This document shows positions 32,282 to 44,201 of a stretch of 64,000 nucleotides of DNA, piece by piece. Numbering within the stretch: the first letter of the stretch is position 1; each line of letters begins with the position of its first letter. The DNA is from Erodium maritimum (Eukaryota > Streptophyta > Magnoliopsida > Geraniales > Geraniaceae), in NCBI GenBank assembly GCA_963921825.1, contig OY997593.1:54172039-54236038 (forward strand), in the 5' to 3' direction. Made by a program: the position numbers and the translations under genes. The notes under the pieces are model-generated. The model was given only the letters and a program-made list of their open reading frames with translations, had not been told where the DNA came from and ran no database searches.

Positions 32282-34270
32282 CTACCACACCCCCGCAATC
32301 GAAGCAGGGCGAGGGAAAATGCTGAGGCTGGACCTGAACTCTCCAAATAATGTTGACGGGAGACCTTTCGTAAAGATGCCAGCAAACTGGGATGATGATG
32401 GTACATGAAGCATACGAATCTGACTTGTAGCAACTTTGTCATGTACAAAATGCAAGTCTAACTCGACATGTTTAGATCGTTGGTGTTGTACTGGATTACT
32501 AGACATGTATACCGAACTAATGTTATCACAAAAAAAAAACAATGATAGAAGGAGAGAGAAAGAGAGAGCAATTCAACTCAAGAAGAAGGTTACACAACTA
32601 ACATGATTCAGCGAAGACGTTGGAAACGCCACGATACTCGGCCTTAGCACTAGAACGAGACACAATATGTTTTCGTTTGGACGACCAAGAAATAAGGTTA
32701 GAACCGAGAACAACAAAGTACATAGGAGTAGACCGACGAGTGCCAAGACAACATGCCCAGTCGGCATCAGAATAACCGACAAGAGAGAGTGTGGAAGAGA
32801 GACAAAGATTAAGACCATGAGAAAGAGTACCCTATATGTAGCGAAGGATGCATTTAAGAGCAGAGAAGTGAGGATCATGGGGATCGTTTACGAACAAGCA
32901 AATTTGTTGAACATCATAAGCAATGTCGGGGCAAGTGAATGTGAGATATTGGAGGGCGCCCTCTAGACTCTGATATAGGGAAAGGTTAGAGACTGGGAAC
33001 TAGAGGACGAGGAAAGTTTAGATTTAGTGTCGACGCGAGTGAGACATGGACGGTAGGAGGTCATGTTGGCTCGAGCAAGAATTTCGCGAGCAAAATTTTC
33101 TTGCGAGAGGAGAAGACCAGAAGAGGTGCGAGTAACTGAACACCGAGAAAGTAATGGAGAGGATCAAGGTTGGTCATAGAAAAATCCAAGCTGATGCGAG
33201 AGGTGAGTGTTGAAAGAAGATCAGTCGAAGACGTAATGAGTATGATGCCATCAACATAAAGTAGGAGAAAGGCGATAAGAGAGCTTGCACGGTAAATGAA
33301 GAGGGAGGTATCAGCCCGGCTGCTAAAGAAACCTATAGAGTGGAGATAGGAAGCAAATCGTTGATCTCAATCTCAAGGGTCTTGCTTAAGACCATACAAA
33401 GCCTTCTTAAGGCAACAAACATGATTAGGAAATGAGGGGTCATGAAAGCTAAGAGGTTTTTTCATGTAGAGAGTTTCAGAGAGGTCACCATAAAGAAATG
33501 TATTATTTACGTTGAATTGGTGAATAGGAAAAGAGCGAGAAACTGAGAATTTTTCGGATGGTAGCTGGTTTGATGACATGGCTGAAAGTGTCATCGTAGT
33601 CAACGTCGGGTGGTTGGGTGAATCCTTTGGCAACTAGACGAGCCTTGTAACGCTCAAGAGAATCATCATAATGAAATTTATGATGCAAGATCCATTTGGA
33701 TCCAACAATGTTGACAGTGGATGGGCATGGCACCAAATCCCAAGTGTCGTTGGCATGAAGAGTAGAGAGCTCGGCCTTCATGGCTTGTTTCCAATGTGGA
33801 TCACAAAGCGGCTGAGTCGAGGAGCGAGGAATGGGAGAGTGAAAAAATGTGGATATATGAAGATCAAGAATACGACGTGGCTTAAAGATGCCAGCCCTAC
33901 TCCGTGTGCTCTTGAGGTGAGAAGGATGTTGCGGTGGATTAGGTAAGGATGGTTGGACGAGGGAGGAACATGGAGTACAAGCAAGGGACGGACGTGACGA
34001 AGCACGTGCAAGAGAAGAGGGGAACGCGATGAGAGAGTGGGATCAGGAGTGTCAGGGACTGGATGGTAAAAAATGAGAGGAGATATATCATCGTAAGGTG
34101 AGTGAAGAAAGTCATAAGAGGTGGATGGTTCAGATTAGTGGTGAGAGGAGTATGGAAAGATGGATTCATCAAAGGTGACATGATAGGAGATGATCACCTT
34201 ACCTGTAGAGAGGTCAAGATAACGATAACCACGATGATTACACGGATGGAAAAGAAAGAAAAAAGTACTA
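32282..34270 (-). pseudogene. Ty1/copia pol remnant (integrase tail, RT, RNase H)
   Basis: Read on the minus strand from 34270: the integrase C-terminal signature (HRGYRYLDLSTGKVII) and a Ser/Pro/Thr-rich linker, then the RVT_2 reverse transcriptase with TWDLVPCPSTVNIVGSKW (about 33750), ERYKARLVAKGFTQ, FNVNNTFLYGDLSETLYM and ALYGLKQDP. The catalytic box near 33265 reads YVDG instead of YVDD. RNase H follows with SDADWA-like and STPMYFVVLGSNLISWSSK, and AKAEYR near 32640. The frame ends at 32282 in a G-rich tract (GCGGGGGTGTGG on the minus strand) that is probably the polypurine tract. Gag, protease and the integrase core are missing. Stops and frameshifts are frequent. Confidence 0.9.
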
Positions 34271-34533
34271 GAGCGAGGAGAAAGTTTGTGAGGCCTCATA
34301 AGAGTACTCTAGGAGACGGAGGGGTAGGATCAAAGAGCGGGTCGCTACTCCTCATCGACATCCCACGATCATCGAATCCCATGACTGGCGTTCCCATGCC
34401 TTGTCTCGTTGATGCTGCTTCCTAAACCACAATATACTTATGGCCTCCACAACCCATCGGAGAATAACTCTATAGTAGCACTGATTTTGAACCTTACAAA
34501 AAGGATAAAAAAGTGACTGGGTTGACCCAAAAC

Positions 34534-34682
34534 CGAGGAACCCACCGCCAAAATCCCATGTGGGATAAGATGACTAGGACGATTGAGATCGGGGAACCCA
34601 TCGCCAAAATCTCATAAAAGATAAGACGATTAGAGCGACTCGAGATCAGGGGACTCACCGACGACACCCCATAAGGGATGGA
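34534..34682. repeat. Three degenerate tandem units of about 58 bp
   Basis: Units beginning GAGGAACCCACCGCC, GGGAACCCATCGCC and GGGACTCACCGACG each end in a CATAAGGGAT/TGGGATAAG-like stretch. They lie just upstream (minus-strand sense) of the copia remnant. Function unknown. Confidence 0.6.
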
Positions 34683-34734
34683 CAAGCCATATATACTGAA
34701 AGAAAGACAAAACAAGCTTGACAAATCAAAGGAT

Positions 34735-34763
34735 TGGAGGAGGAGGAGGAGGAGGAGAAGAAG
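34735..34763. repeat. GGA/GAA microsatellite
   Basis: A run of GGA triplets followed by GAAGAAG. Confidence 0.8.
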
Positions 34764-35358
34764 ATTGCGACGATGGCTAGATTAAAGTGCTCTCACGAGA
34801 GAGAGATAAGGAAAGTTGTGTTAGGAACGAATCTTCATTCAACTGTTAACGAAAATTAATAAAAAAATATTTAATGAATATAAAAAAACTTAATGAATAT
34901 AAAAAATGAATCAACGCAAAAAAAAAAGAATTAATTATAATTGAGTATTTATAATTAAATGGATAATTACAATTAAGGAATTGGTTATTTAAATAAAACT
35001 AATTGATTGTAATTATTATATAGATGCTCGTTATCCCATCAAGTGACCTAAATCTTTTACCATTTTCAGGTCGAGGCAAGAAATGACTACCGCAAACTGC
35101 ATTCGCACATCTACCATTCTAGAGATCGTCTCTCGGTATTTGTTCCTGATATAATCGAGTATTTCGTTATAAGGTTAGCATTTAAAACCTACGAGTTCGG
35201 ACTATGTCTCACCACTTTATTTTTTATCATCTCTATATTGTTTATCTACTTATTATCATGATTAATAAAACTTGCATTACTATAGTTAAGAGAAAAGTGG
35301 TGTTTGCAAGCAAAGAAAAACATTTTATTACCAAATATTCACGGAAGGTTCGAAACAA
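34764..35358. other. AT-rich, no gene recognised
   Basis: No supported feature. Confidence 0.4.
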
Positions 35359-35793
35359 AGGTTAATTCTACCTTAGTATCTTAAATCATTCATATTTTAT
35401 TTAGAGTATCCTAAGTATTTATTTTGTCACTTCAATACCCTAAACTTTCATTAATTCATTTAGAGTATCTTAAATCTTTTTTGTGTCACCTTAGTATCCT
35501 AAACTTTCAACAATTCTATTTTAGTACCCATTGTTTATTTTCCATATGATTTTTGATTCAAAACAAATAAAATAACTATAATACTCTTCACTAACAACTA
35601 AATTTATGGTAAAGTTAATATTGAGTATTAAAATGGAATTAATGGAAGTTTAGAGTATTAAAATGACATAAAAAAATTTAGAATACTCTAAATAAATTAA
35701 TGAAAAATTAAGATAATAAAATGATACAATTTATTTTAACTATATTTTTAATAAAATAAAAAGATTTAAAATACGAAGGTAAAATTATCTCTC
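35359..35793. mobile_element. AT-rich MITE with long inverted repeats (about 435 bp)
   Basis: The left end AGGTTAATTCTACCTTAGTATCTTAAATC pairs with the right end, GATTTAAAATACGAAGGTAAAATTATCT. Inner segments (TTTAGAGTATCCTAA / TTAGAATACTCTAAA) also pair, so the whole unit can fold back. There is no ORF. GAAACAAAG and AAAACAATG next to the ends may be a decayed 9-bp duplication. Confidence 0.6.
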
Positions 35794-35819
35794 AAAACAA
35801 TGGAAAATGCTTTAGGAGA

Positions 35820-37555
35820 ATTCTAGCCCTAGTCTGCTGCTATGGAGCTACCGTCTGCCGCTTCTACTGCTGCGTCGCTTGAGGCATTCGGCTTTGCCGT
35901 CCCCGTGTTCACATGTCCTGTCCAGATGACCTCGCAGATCACGCCTGGTGCAAAGTTTATCTACGGATAGGAGTGACTTGCCTTTCCCCAACCCTCTTCC
36001 ACCCCTCTTGTGACCCCTGAGCCTCCCACTCCGATGACCATACAACCCCGATCTTGTTCGTTAGCCTCGCTTGGCCCTCCCATCTCCACCCTCTTCCCGC
36101 CACCACCCTCACCTTCACTCATACCGCCATCATCCTCTTCCTCCTTTCCACAGGGCTCGCCCCGGCCTCCTCTGTCGGTGGGTTCTATGGCCCTGATCTC
36201 GGACTCGCTGAGTTCGACGGAGACCTTTGCTCTGCGAGGATCGTCCCCCAACCTCTTGGTTTTCGCTGTCAATCGCCAACGGTGGGAGCGTTGGATCGGG
36301 GTGCGGCGGGTCTCAGTGACTTCGCCTCCAAGCCACAGGCCCTATTCCCGTGGTCCAAACCTGAATCCACCCTCTAGGCAGCCCGTCGTCGTGACCTCGC
36401 TCTGGGACCTACAACCTGGTCTAGGGTTCCGCCTCCGCTAGAGTCGTTGCGACATCGTTCTCCTCGTCTTCAGAGGGGGTCGGTTACGGACGTTCTGGAG
36501 TTTTCTACCGCCGTCTCGGTCAAGTCGGCGAAGTCTTGGTCTTGGGGCTGGACTCATGATCGTGGTGGGACACGATGGGGCATGATGGAGACATCTTCCA
36601 CCCGGGTTTCCCGAAGCTCGATGTGGAGGAGGACGAAAGCACGGAATCCTTTGCCCCGGGTAATGAGGGTGTCTGTCCCGGCTTCTGCCAGGGTTATGGC
36701 TCGGTGTCCACCTACACCAGCTCCCTGGCTTCGTTACCATCTTCCGACATTCCGTTGGAGTCGCAAGTACCACCACCACCTGGATGTTGTGGCTAGAACG
36801 TGCAATGCCCGTGGCGAGGCATTGGGGGATGCAGCACCAAGACCGTTGATACTGGACCCGCTACCTAATTTTAGGTCACCTCGACAAGGGGAAGCCGACG
36901 TAACACTGGACCCATTCCCTAACCCGGGTCACCGGATCCCTAGTAGGGCTCCTAATTTTTCACATGCGATAGGCCGTCATGGGTGGTCCTGTCCCTCCCT
37001 CCTAGGATCTTTTGTATACCAACATGTCCTAGGGGCAGGAGTTGTTCGGCCCTCGGCTGATTCGATTGCTACCCCTTGTGCATCCCCAATTGGAGGGTTT
37101 AGAGGTAGAGGAAGCATCCAAAAAGAGGCGCAAATTGTTGAAGCTCCCGCGCCCGTACTTCATGAAGACAGGGTTGTTGGAGCTCGGAAGAGGGATGTGC
37201 CTACTGCTGAGCGGGATGACTTGTCACAGGCAGGGAAAAAGCCCCGTCGGGAGGAATGACGCACAGTCTGTGCATCGGGGACTGGCCTTGGGAGGGGTCC
37301 CCAGACGATGCTTTGCCTCCCACCATCACCATTACCGTCAAGGTCCCTCAGAATCTCCGAAACCCTTTCCCCCGTCTTCTTTCATTGCCCTAAGGGCGTC
37401 AAAATACCGTTTGTGACGGTTCCGATATTAAAAAGCACAATAAACCATTGTTCATTAATACTGACCTTCTGATGGTCGAGAAATCTGTTCTCGAATATAC
37501 GATAATGTAATCAATTTTAAGTAATACAATTACACCTTTAGCTCAAAAAAATCTG
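35820..37555 (+). mobile_element. LINE-like retroposon remnant
   Basis: GC-rich, Pro/Ser-rich plus-strand frames (36010-36441 and 36447-37259, the latter ending in KKPRREE) are followed by an AT-rich tail that ends CAATTACACCTTTAGCTCAAAAAAAT, a plant LINE-type 3' terminus. No DUF4283, endonuclease or RT motif was recognised, so this could be a 5' part of ORF1 joined to a 3' end. The left boundary is approximate. Confidence 0.5.
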
Positions 37556-37559
37556 TTAA

Positions 37560-38111
37560 AACAATGAGATGTCAATTTTATCTCGATAGCTCACAAAAGC
37601 AAGATGGACTTGGCCACAGGGGAAAGCAGCCCTAATCCAATAACAGAAGGATGAAGTGCGCTTTCAGGTACGACCCCATGTACGGTACCCACCTGACAGA
37701 ACCGCAACCTCTCCGGATTGGAGCGTGCTTTACAAGCAGCGTAAGAGCGCGTGGGACGGAACCATCGCTCCTCTCTGAACGAGACTGTGGTTATGCCCTG
37801 AAACAGGGGTATTGATTCTCAGTCAAAGCTTAGTCCTCAAAACTCATTGTCACCACCATCACCATAACAGCCAAAAGCTCCTCAAAACGAGCTCTACTGA
37901 AAACACCACCTCTCTAAATTCAAGCCTCACTGGCACACAATTCGGAAGATTCACGGTTAACCCACCAACGCATTTTCTCGTTTTCAAAGGGTAAAGGGTC
38001 TGATTTTGATCTAAAATCGATAGCCCACCTCTTCCACTTTCAAGTTTTTCTCTCTCCAAATCTTGGTTTTTGAATGGGTCTTTGTAGAATCGTTGCATAA
38101 ACGAGAAGGGG
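37560..38111 (+). promoter_or_regulatory. Upstream region of the cyclin D5 gene
   Basis: About 550 bp between a retroposon tail and the cyclin ATG. CT-rich stretches close to the start (TTTCTCTCTCCAAATC) resemble a plant 5' leader. I saw no clear TATA box or E2F site. Confidence 0.4.
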
Positions 38112-39489
38112 ATGGGCGATTCTCGGTCTCCATTGTCAATGTCTAGCCTTCTCTGTGAAGAAAGTGAGACCAGTTTCAATGATGATGAGGTTGTGGTTGC
38201 TGAACCGGAGAATCTTGGTGGCGTCTCTGATGATGAGTATGTGCAAATGTTGTTCGGTAGAGAGACCCAATTGGGTTTGGGGAGGAATGAGCCGTTGGTG
38301 GCTGGTGATTGGATTGGACGTGCTCGCTTGGAGTCCATCACATGGGTTCTCAAAGTTAGTCCTAAAACCCCCATTCCTCTTGCTTCTCTTATTGAGTTAT
38401 TGAATCAAGATTATAACTCTGATTGATGCTATTGTTGTTGAATCCAGACAAGGGCAATCTTAGGATTTCGATTGGAAACGGCATACTTGTCAATGACATA
38501 TTTTGATGGGTTCATTTCAAGGCGGTCCGTTGATGTAAGTGTCCTTACACATTCCACTTTTGATTCTTTAATCAAAATAGGAATGTTTTTGATTCTGTAA
38601 TCAAAAACATATTTTGATGCTTTTGTTGGTCAATTCTTTTTCTCTATTGTAGATTGACAAATCATGGGCAATTCGATTGCTCTCAGTGGCATGTCTTTCT
38701 TTGGCTGCCAAGATGGATGAATTGAATGTCCCGAGTCTATCCGATTTTCATACTGAGGAGTATGGTTTTGAGAGTGCAGTGATTCAGAGAATGGAGCTGT
38801 TGGTACTCAGCACACTGGAATGGAGGATGGATTCAATTACTCCTTTTGCTTTCATTCATTACTTCATCAGAAAGCTGCACAAGGAGCCTCCACAACCTAC
38901 TGAAGCAGTCTCCGTGTCTAGGATTGTGGAGCTCATTGTGCCCATAATGAGAGGTACATTTGTGTTTATGATTTTGGCATTGAATAGAATCAGTTTAGTA
39001 CTTGAAGATTGTGATTTTGAGTTCAGTTGTGTTATTGGGATGTAGATATCAGTTTGATCAAATACAGACCATCAGTGATTGCATTGGCTGGCACCTTGGT
39101 TGCATTGGATCATACATTGGCAAAAAGTGCATTGGAGCTGAAGATTAATCACATCTCTTGTGGGTTTCTCGAAACTGTGAGTCCTTAATGACCTCTATCC
39201 AAACCCATTATTGTTTCTGGAAGACATAGAGATAGTACATTCTGAAATTTGTGCCTAATTTTGACCTCTTGCACAGGAGCATGTGGTTACATGCTATCAA
39301 CTATTGCAGGCACGGGAGGCTGAGAAAAACCAAGTACCAAGGGTCATGTATACGCCGGATCTGTATTCAAGGCCACATGATGCTATAGAGAATCCTCCGC
39401 TCAATCCCTCAACCAGTAAGAGAAAAAGGCTTTCTTTTGATGACTGTGATCAAGGCCATGACATGCCAGATAAGAAAAAGATAGGATAG
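38112..39489 (+). CDS. CYCD5: D-type cyclin, CYCD5 group
   Basis: Five exons: 38112-38354, 38448-38534, 38653-38953, 39046-39176 and 39277-39489, all with GT-AG introns and an uninterrupted frame of 324 aa, the normal size for this group. D cyclins bind CDKA and phosphorylate retinoblastoma-related protein to drive the G1/S transition in the nucleus (family knowledge). The Rb-binding LxCxE motif is present near the N-terminus (LLCEE, residues 13-17). The cyclin box contains WAIRLLSVACLSLAAKMDE (115-133) with the conserved Lys130. The C-terminal cyclin fold has DISLIKYRPSVIALAGTLVA. The tail KRKRLSFDDCDQ is characteristic of D5 cyclins rather than D1-D4, D6 or D7. This is the only gene in the window that looks fully functional. 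Confidence 0.94.
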
Positions 39490-42400
39490 AGTGTGTTGAA
39501 TTGGTCTTTTTAGCTAAACTGGAATCAGTAGTGTTTTATTAAGAAAACAGATTGAGGAAAGGGGGAAATAGAAAAGATTGAAAGAAGAAGTGCTTTGGGC
39601 TCCATATGAAAGCTGGTTGCGTAAGACCTAAAAGAAGAGGACATAAGAGGATTGTATTGTTTCATTTTTTTTTTTTTTTTTTTTTTACGATGTCTCATGC
39701 AAACCCTACCTTTTGATGGGAAGCTTGGGATGCTTTACTTTTCTGGTGTCTTGGAGGTAATAGGATAGAAATGTGGGAGTGAAGGGAGAGGGAAAAGAGT
39801 AGGGCTGTGTTAGTGTGATTTGATGCATCTATGTTAGATGTTGGCAATTCAGAAAAGGGTCTGTAAAGGTGAATGTGATTGGGTTTTGTTTGAATATTTG
39901 GGGGTGGCTTTTGAAGAGGGCCCTTCTCATTCTTTTTCTTCTTAATTTGAGAAGAAAAAGAGTCCATTTCCATGTGAAGATGAAGCTTTGGTGTGTTGAT
40001 ATTGAGAAAGGTTGATGAAACCCAAGACATAGTTTGTGGAATCAAAAAGGAATTTCTATGCTGAGTATACCTTTCATTCTTGTGTGTGCTCAAGAGAGGA
40101 GGCTACATTTTTCTATGCCTCAAAGCTTTCCCATGTTGATCATTCCATCCATTGTTTACAATTACTTTTATGTAATCTAGGATGATTACTTTTCTTCTTT
40201 TAATTTTATCTAGCAATTAAAAAAAGGCCCTTTTCTTTTTTATATCAGCTTGATAGTTTTTGCAATTTCCGTATTATACCGGTTTACATAAAGATATTAT
40301 ATTTGGATAATGGGTTTGATTATTGATGATCAATATGATGTTAGGTAGCAGCATAATCCATATTCAGATTCAAACATGAAATCTGATACTAACCCAGCTA
40401 CAAGTTAGTTGAGAATCATTGGATTAAAAATCTGGGTTATCATAACGAGACTTTTGGAATTATTTGAGCACTATGTATGTAATCTATGGTTTATTTAAAT
40501 ATTATCTGATATGATGAAGTTGCAAAATAGAATTGTGAATGCAATATATGCTCTGTCAGTGAGAGTGAGAATAAGATAGCAACTGCCAAAGAGTTGTGGT
40601 GCTTGTGCATGCAGCATCTTGGTGGTGCAGATTTTGAATCTTTCACATCACCAAATAAAAATATATACTTTGACAGAACTGAAAATCCATTAAAGAGAAA
40701 AGAAAAGTGTGGGAAGGAATCCACCCTAAAGATCTGGGGAGATCAATGTTGACATGGTACAAGCTTGTTTGCTTTCTATTTAAGTTAATAAAACCCAAAT
40801 GTCCAAAGCCAAGACCCAAAAAGATGATTCAAAGCAGTGCAGTGTTGTGGTATGTTGGGTCAATGAGAGTTGCTTCACATGATTCACCTCTCCTCCTCCT
40901 TGGGAAATTTAGTTTTATACTGTAATTCTTTTCTGATATTTGTACTGCAAAATGCAATAACATATCTCTAATGTCATATACTTTGTTTACAAGCTGTCTC
41001 ACACCCCCTTCCTTCTCCAGTCATTTTCATGATGGTGATCTTTTTTGTTTGAGTTATGACCACTGACCAGTCAGCCACAGCTCTCTTTCTCAGGCACCAC
41101 CACAACCACCACCACCACCATCACCATAATATAATCCATTGTCAAGTGTGTATGATTCATTCATTATTGACTGATGTCCTTTTCCCATATCAGAGGACAA
41201 GTACAATGCAACCCCTCCTCCCAAGAAATCTTGATGTGATGCATCCCTCTATATATATTAACATAACACTCACCTATATACATAGTACTTGCTTATCTGT
41301 TACATTATTTTCACTTCCCCTTCAAAAAAAAGCCTTGTTTGGGGGAAACATATGTTGCTTCAAAAGATAAAGCCAATGAGAAAGGGAATCATTTGAGCCT
41401 CAACTTGAGATTTCCCACTGTCTGCAATAAAAGAAAAGTAATTCACATGAATTAATTACTACACTCCAAAGTCTGTACATTGTTGAGCCATTCAGCTATC
41501 TTGGCATGCTTGTCTAGTTTCAGCTTGATCCAACAGGGATCACCTTTAATGCTGGAGAGTGAGAGGATGAGTGTGTTCAGTATGAAATGAGAACAAGGGC
41601 CTTGAAGACCAGACATTATACCATATGACAAGGAACTGAAAGAGGGACTCACCCAAGATATTCATCCACATCACTCACCCATACAAGCTCAACACCACTC
41701 ACTGCTGCTCTTGCTGTCAATCCCAAAACTCAACAACTCATGATGCACATATTGTAAGTATTTTTCAATGTGAAATAACAAGATCATGATATGTTTACCA
41801 GTTAAACATGCCGATGCAAAGTTCAAAGTGAGGGCAACAACATTAACTGGACAAATTTTTGAATGTTTATGTCCCCATTTGGCCACTGTCACTAAGGTGG
41901 AGAAGTTATCATCAAAGATTATCACACCAGCACTCTCTTTTGCCACCTTACAATTCCGAATTCAACTTTTGAGCATGATATTGTCAAAAACAAACTCACC
42001 CATTATCAAAATATAAACTGTTCATTGACTAAACTTGTTCAAAGTTCACTGACTATATTAGTGACATTTTTACCTTAGTAAATTATGGGTCAACCATTTA
42101 TGATAACATATCATGTATATTTGATCAAATTATTTCACTGATCAGATAAATCTTTGGAGAAACCATAACAGCAACCCTGAACTTCTCCTGCAAAGCTCAA
42201 GTCTTGGTTTATCAAGGAAGTTAATGGGATATCATATTTCAGTCCACTCCACATTGACAAAAATATCTTTTCCGACCAATCCATGATCATAAATAAGTCA
42301 CATTGCTATCCAAACCGACACCAGATCAAAGAAACTGTAGTGATATTTCTAAATTTCTCAAAAGCAACAGAGACAGACAATTCCAAATCTTACAACAAGT

Positions 42401-43525
42401 TGTATTCTAGTTTGATAAACCCAAATCTTACAACAAGTTGAATACCACATTACATAGGTCAGCTCCCTCCTTTCAAGGACAAAACACAAGCTATGCACAT
42501 AGTGGACATCACTTTGTCCCCAAGAGACTAGCATATGAATATCAAATACTTTCTTTACCCTATACCTACCCAATGTATCTGGAATGGATTGGATATAACG
42601 TTGGGCCATTAATGTAACACGACAAGGATCCGAGTCCTAGTATATCTGTCTTGGTTAAAAGATCCACCCAAGGTCACAAAATGAAATTATAACAACATCC
42701 AGATTAATCTAAAATCATTTACATTTCAGAAATAAATGTTGTCAAGGTAAAAAAATCAGGTATAGTGGATGAGAGAATATCTCTCGTTCAGGGAGTGAGT
42801 AAGAAAATAAGGTTGGATGAACCGGAGTCCTACTACTCATCTTAAGGCATCGAGAGTACAAGTTCAATAACTTTCGATGAGTCTAATCAAGAAATGTGTC
42901 CAACATGGCAGAAGATAGCAAAGAATAAAGCTAAAGAGCATGTACAACAAAAAGACCTTGGTGAGGGAGTGGGAGTGCAGAACTTGTGCTGACTGGACAA
43001 AAGTGAGGGAGTGAGAGTGCAGAAAAGTGGGTGTTTTGCAACAGAAAGGACCTCTGAGATCCTGGGAGTGCAGAACAATGCTGACTTGATTATTAATTGA
43101 TATTTTACTGTTTTATTTATTTCGTTATCAGAAACCGTTTAAATTATATAAACAAATGTGAAAAAATAATTAATAACAATAAAAAATAATAAATAAATTT
43201 AACACGAATAAAAATGAACTTTTAATAATGGAAAAGAAATCAATAAAGTATGTGTATGGAATAATATGGTCAACTATGTAATATTCATAGTAGTTGCTAT
43301 AACGAAAAATCTTTGAGTCGGACCGGATATAAATACACACAAAAATGATAATATGGTCAAATATATATTACATAAAAATGTTATTTTATTTGAAATATCA
43401 TCCAACACTAAATTATATAATATATAATCTATTAAAAAGAAGATTTGATTTTAAATTTTAATATGCATTTCACTCCAAAATTAAAAGTATATCATATAAA
43501 TTATAATAAAACATAATAACAAAAA
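39490..43525. other. Element-poor intergenic stretch
   Basis: No coding region was supported. Minor items: a 22-base T run (39665-39686), a CAC/ACC microsatellite (about 41094-41127), and a 19-bp direct repeat CAAATCTTACAACAAGTTG at 42383 and 42422. The low transposon load contrasts with both sides. Confidence 0.5.
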
Positions 43526-43590
43526 TTCATCTAGCTCAATGGTAGAACCACAAGGTTTTAACCTTGAGGTTGGGAGTTCAAATCCCACAA
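43526..43590 (+). ncRNA. tRNA-like sequence (SINE head or tRNA pseudogene)
   Basis: A box-A-like sequence TAGCTCAATGG (43532-43542) and a box-B-like sequence GAGTTCAAATCC (about 43574-43585) are at tRNA spacing. The T arm TGGGA-GTTCAAA-TCCCA and an anticodon-type stem CAAGG/CCTTG can form, but the acceptor ends do not pair. This excludes a working tRNA and suits a tRNA-derived SINE or relic. A-rich sequence follows. Confidence 0.5.
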
Positions 43591-43616
43591 TTAACAAAAA
43601 AAATTGTTTTAAAAAA

Positions 43617-44201
43617 AAAGCACACACGCGGAAGCCAGGTGTCGGCCCGACATTAGGCCAGCATGGCCAAGGAGCAAGGAGCGCGTCTGCGAGCCCGGCC
43701 CGCGATTGGGGAGCGAGGAGCGAGGCCCGAGTCCAGGACCGCGCCACGGGCCGCGCGAAAACCAGCCCACAACGGAACGGTCCGCAGACCCAGCGCGCGC
43801 GGGCTGAGGGCGCGGCCCGATCCGTTGTACACGCTCTAAAGGGAACAAGAATGTGGATGTCAATGATGTTAATCTTTTTCATGATTACATTATAATAATA
43901 TAAATCGTGTTCTTAAATGGTGTTTACCTTCTGCATAAGATTAACAAATTTGACAAGAGTCGAAGAGAGAAGGAGAATCTAGGAGACTAAGGAGAAGCAT
44001 TTGTTCAGCCGACCTTAATTTTCTTCTTTTTATGGATGATCTGTCAACCTCCAGTGTTACCAAACACTTCTTTCTCATGGTGCGAGCCGTGGTGTAAGGC
44101 AAGGACACCCGTTACAGGAAGATTTCGGATGCCGCCTCTTCGGTGAACGTCAAGTACGTTCCTCGTCTTTTCCTGTCGTCGTTTTCGTTTTATACACAAG
44201 T
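43617..44201. other. GC-rich patch then unassigned DNA
   Basis: 43617-43850 is strikingly GC-rich (GGCCCGCG, GAGCGAGGAGCGAGGC) against its AT-rich surroundings. Its word content resembles the GC-rich half of the chromovirus LTR but I could not align it. No gene was recognised. Confidence 0.35.

Noticed and set aside
36447-37259. 270-codon frame as a cellular gene
   Set aside because: No known domain. It is followed by a LINE-type poly(A) end and has the GC-rich, Pro/Ser/Arg-rich make-up of retroposon ORF1 leaders.
39665-39686. Poly(T) run as a minus-strand retroposon end
   Set aside because: No LINE-like terminal sequence or retroelement frame to its right. Probably a simple homopolymer.
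41056-41370. His-rich 104-codon frame
   Set aside because: The His run is translation of a CAC/ACC microsatellite. The rest has no gene-like features.
43526-43590. Functional tRNA gene
   Set aside because: The acceptor stem does not pair and the anticodon loop is not of standard length.
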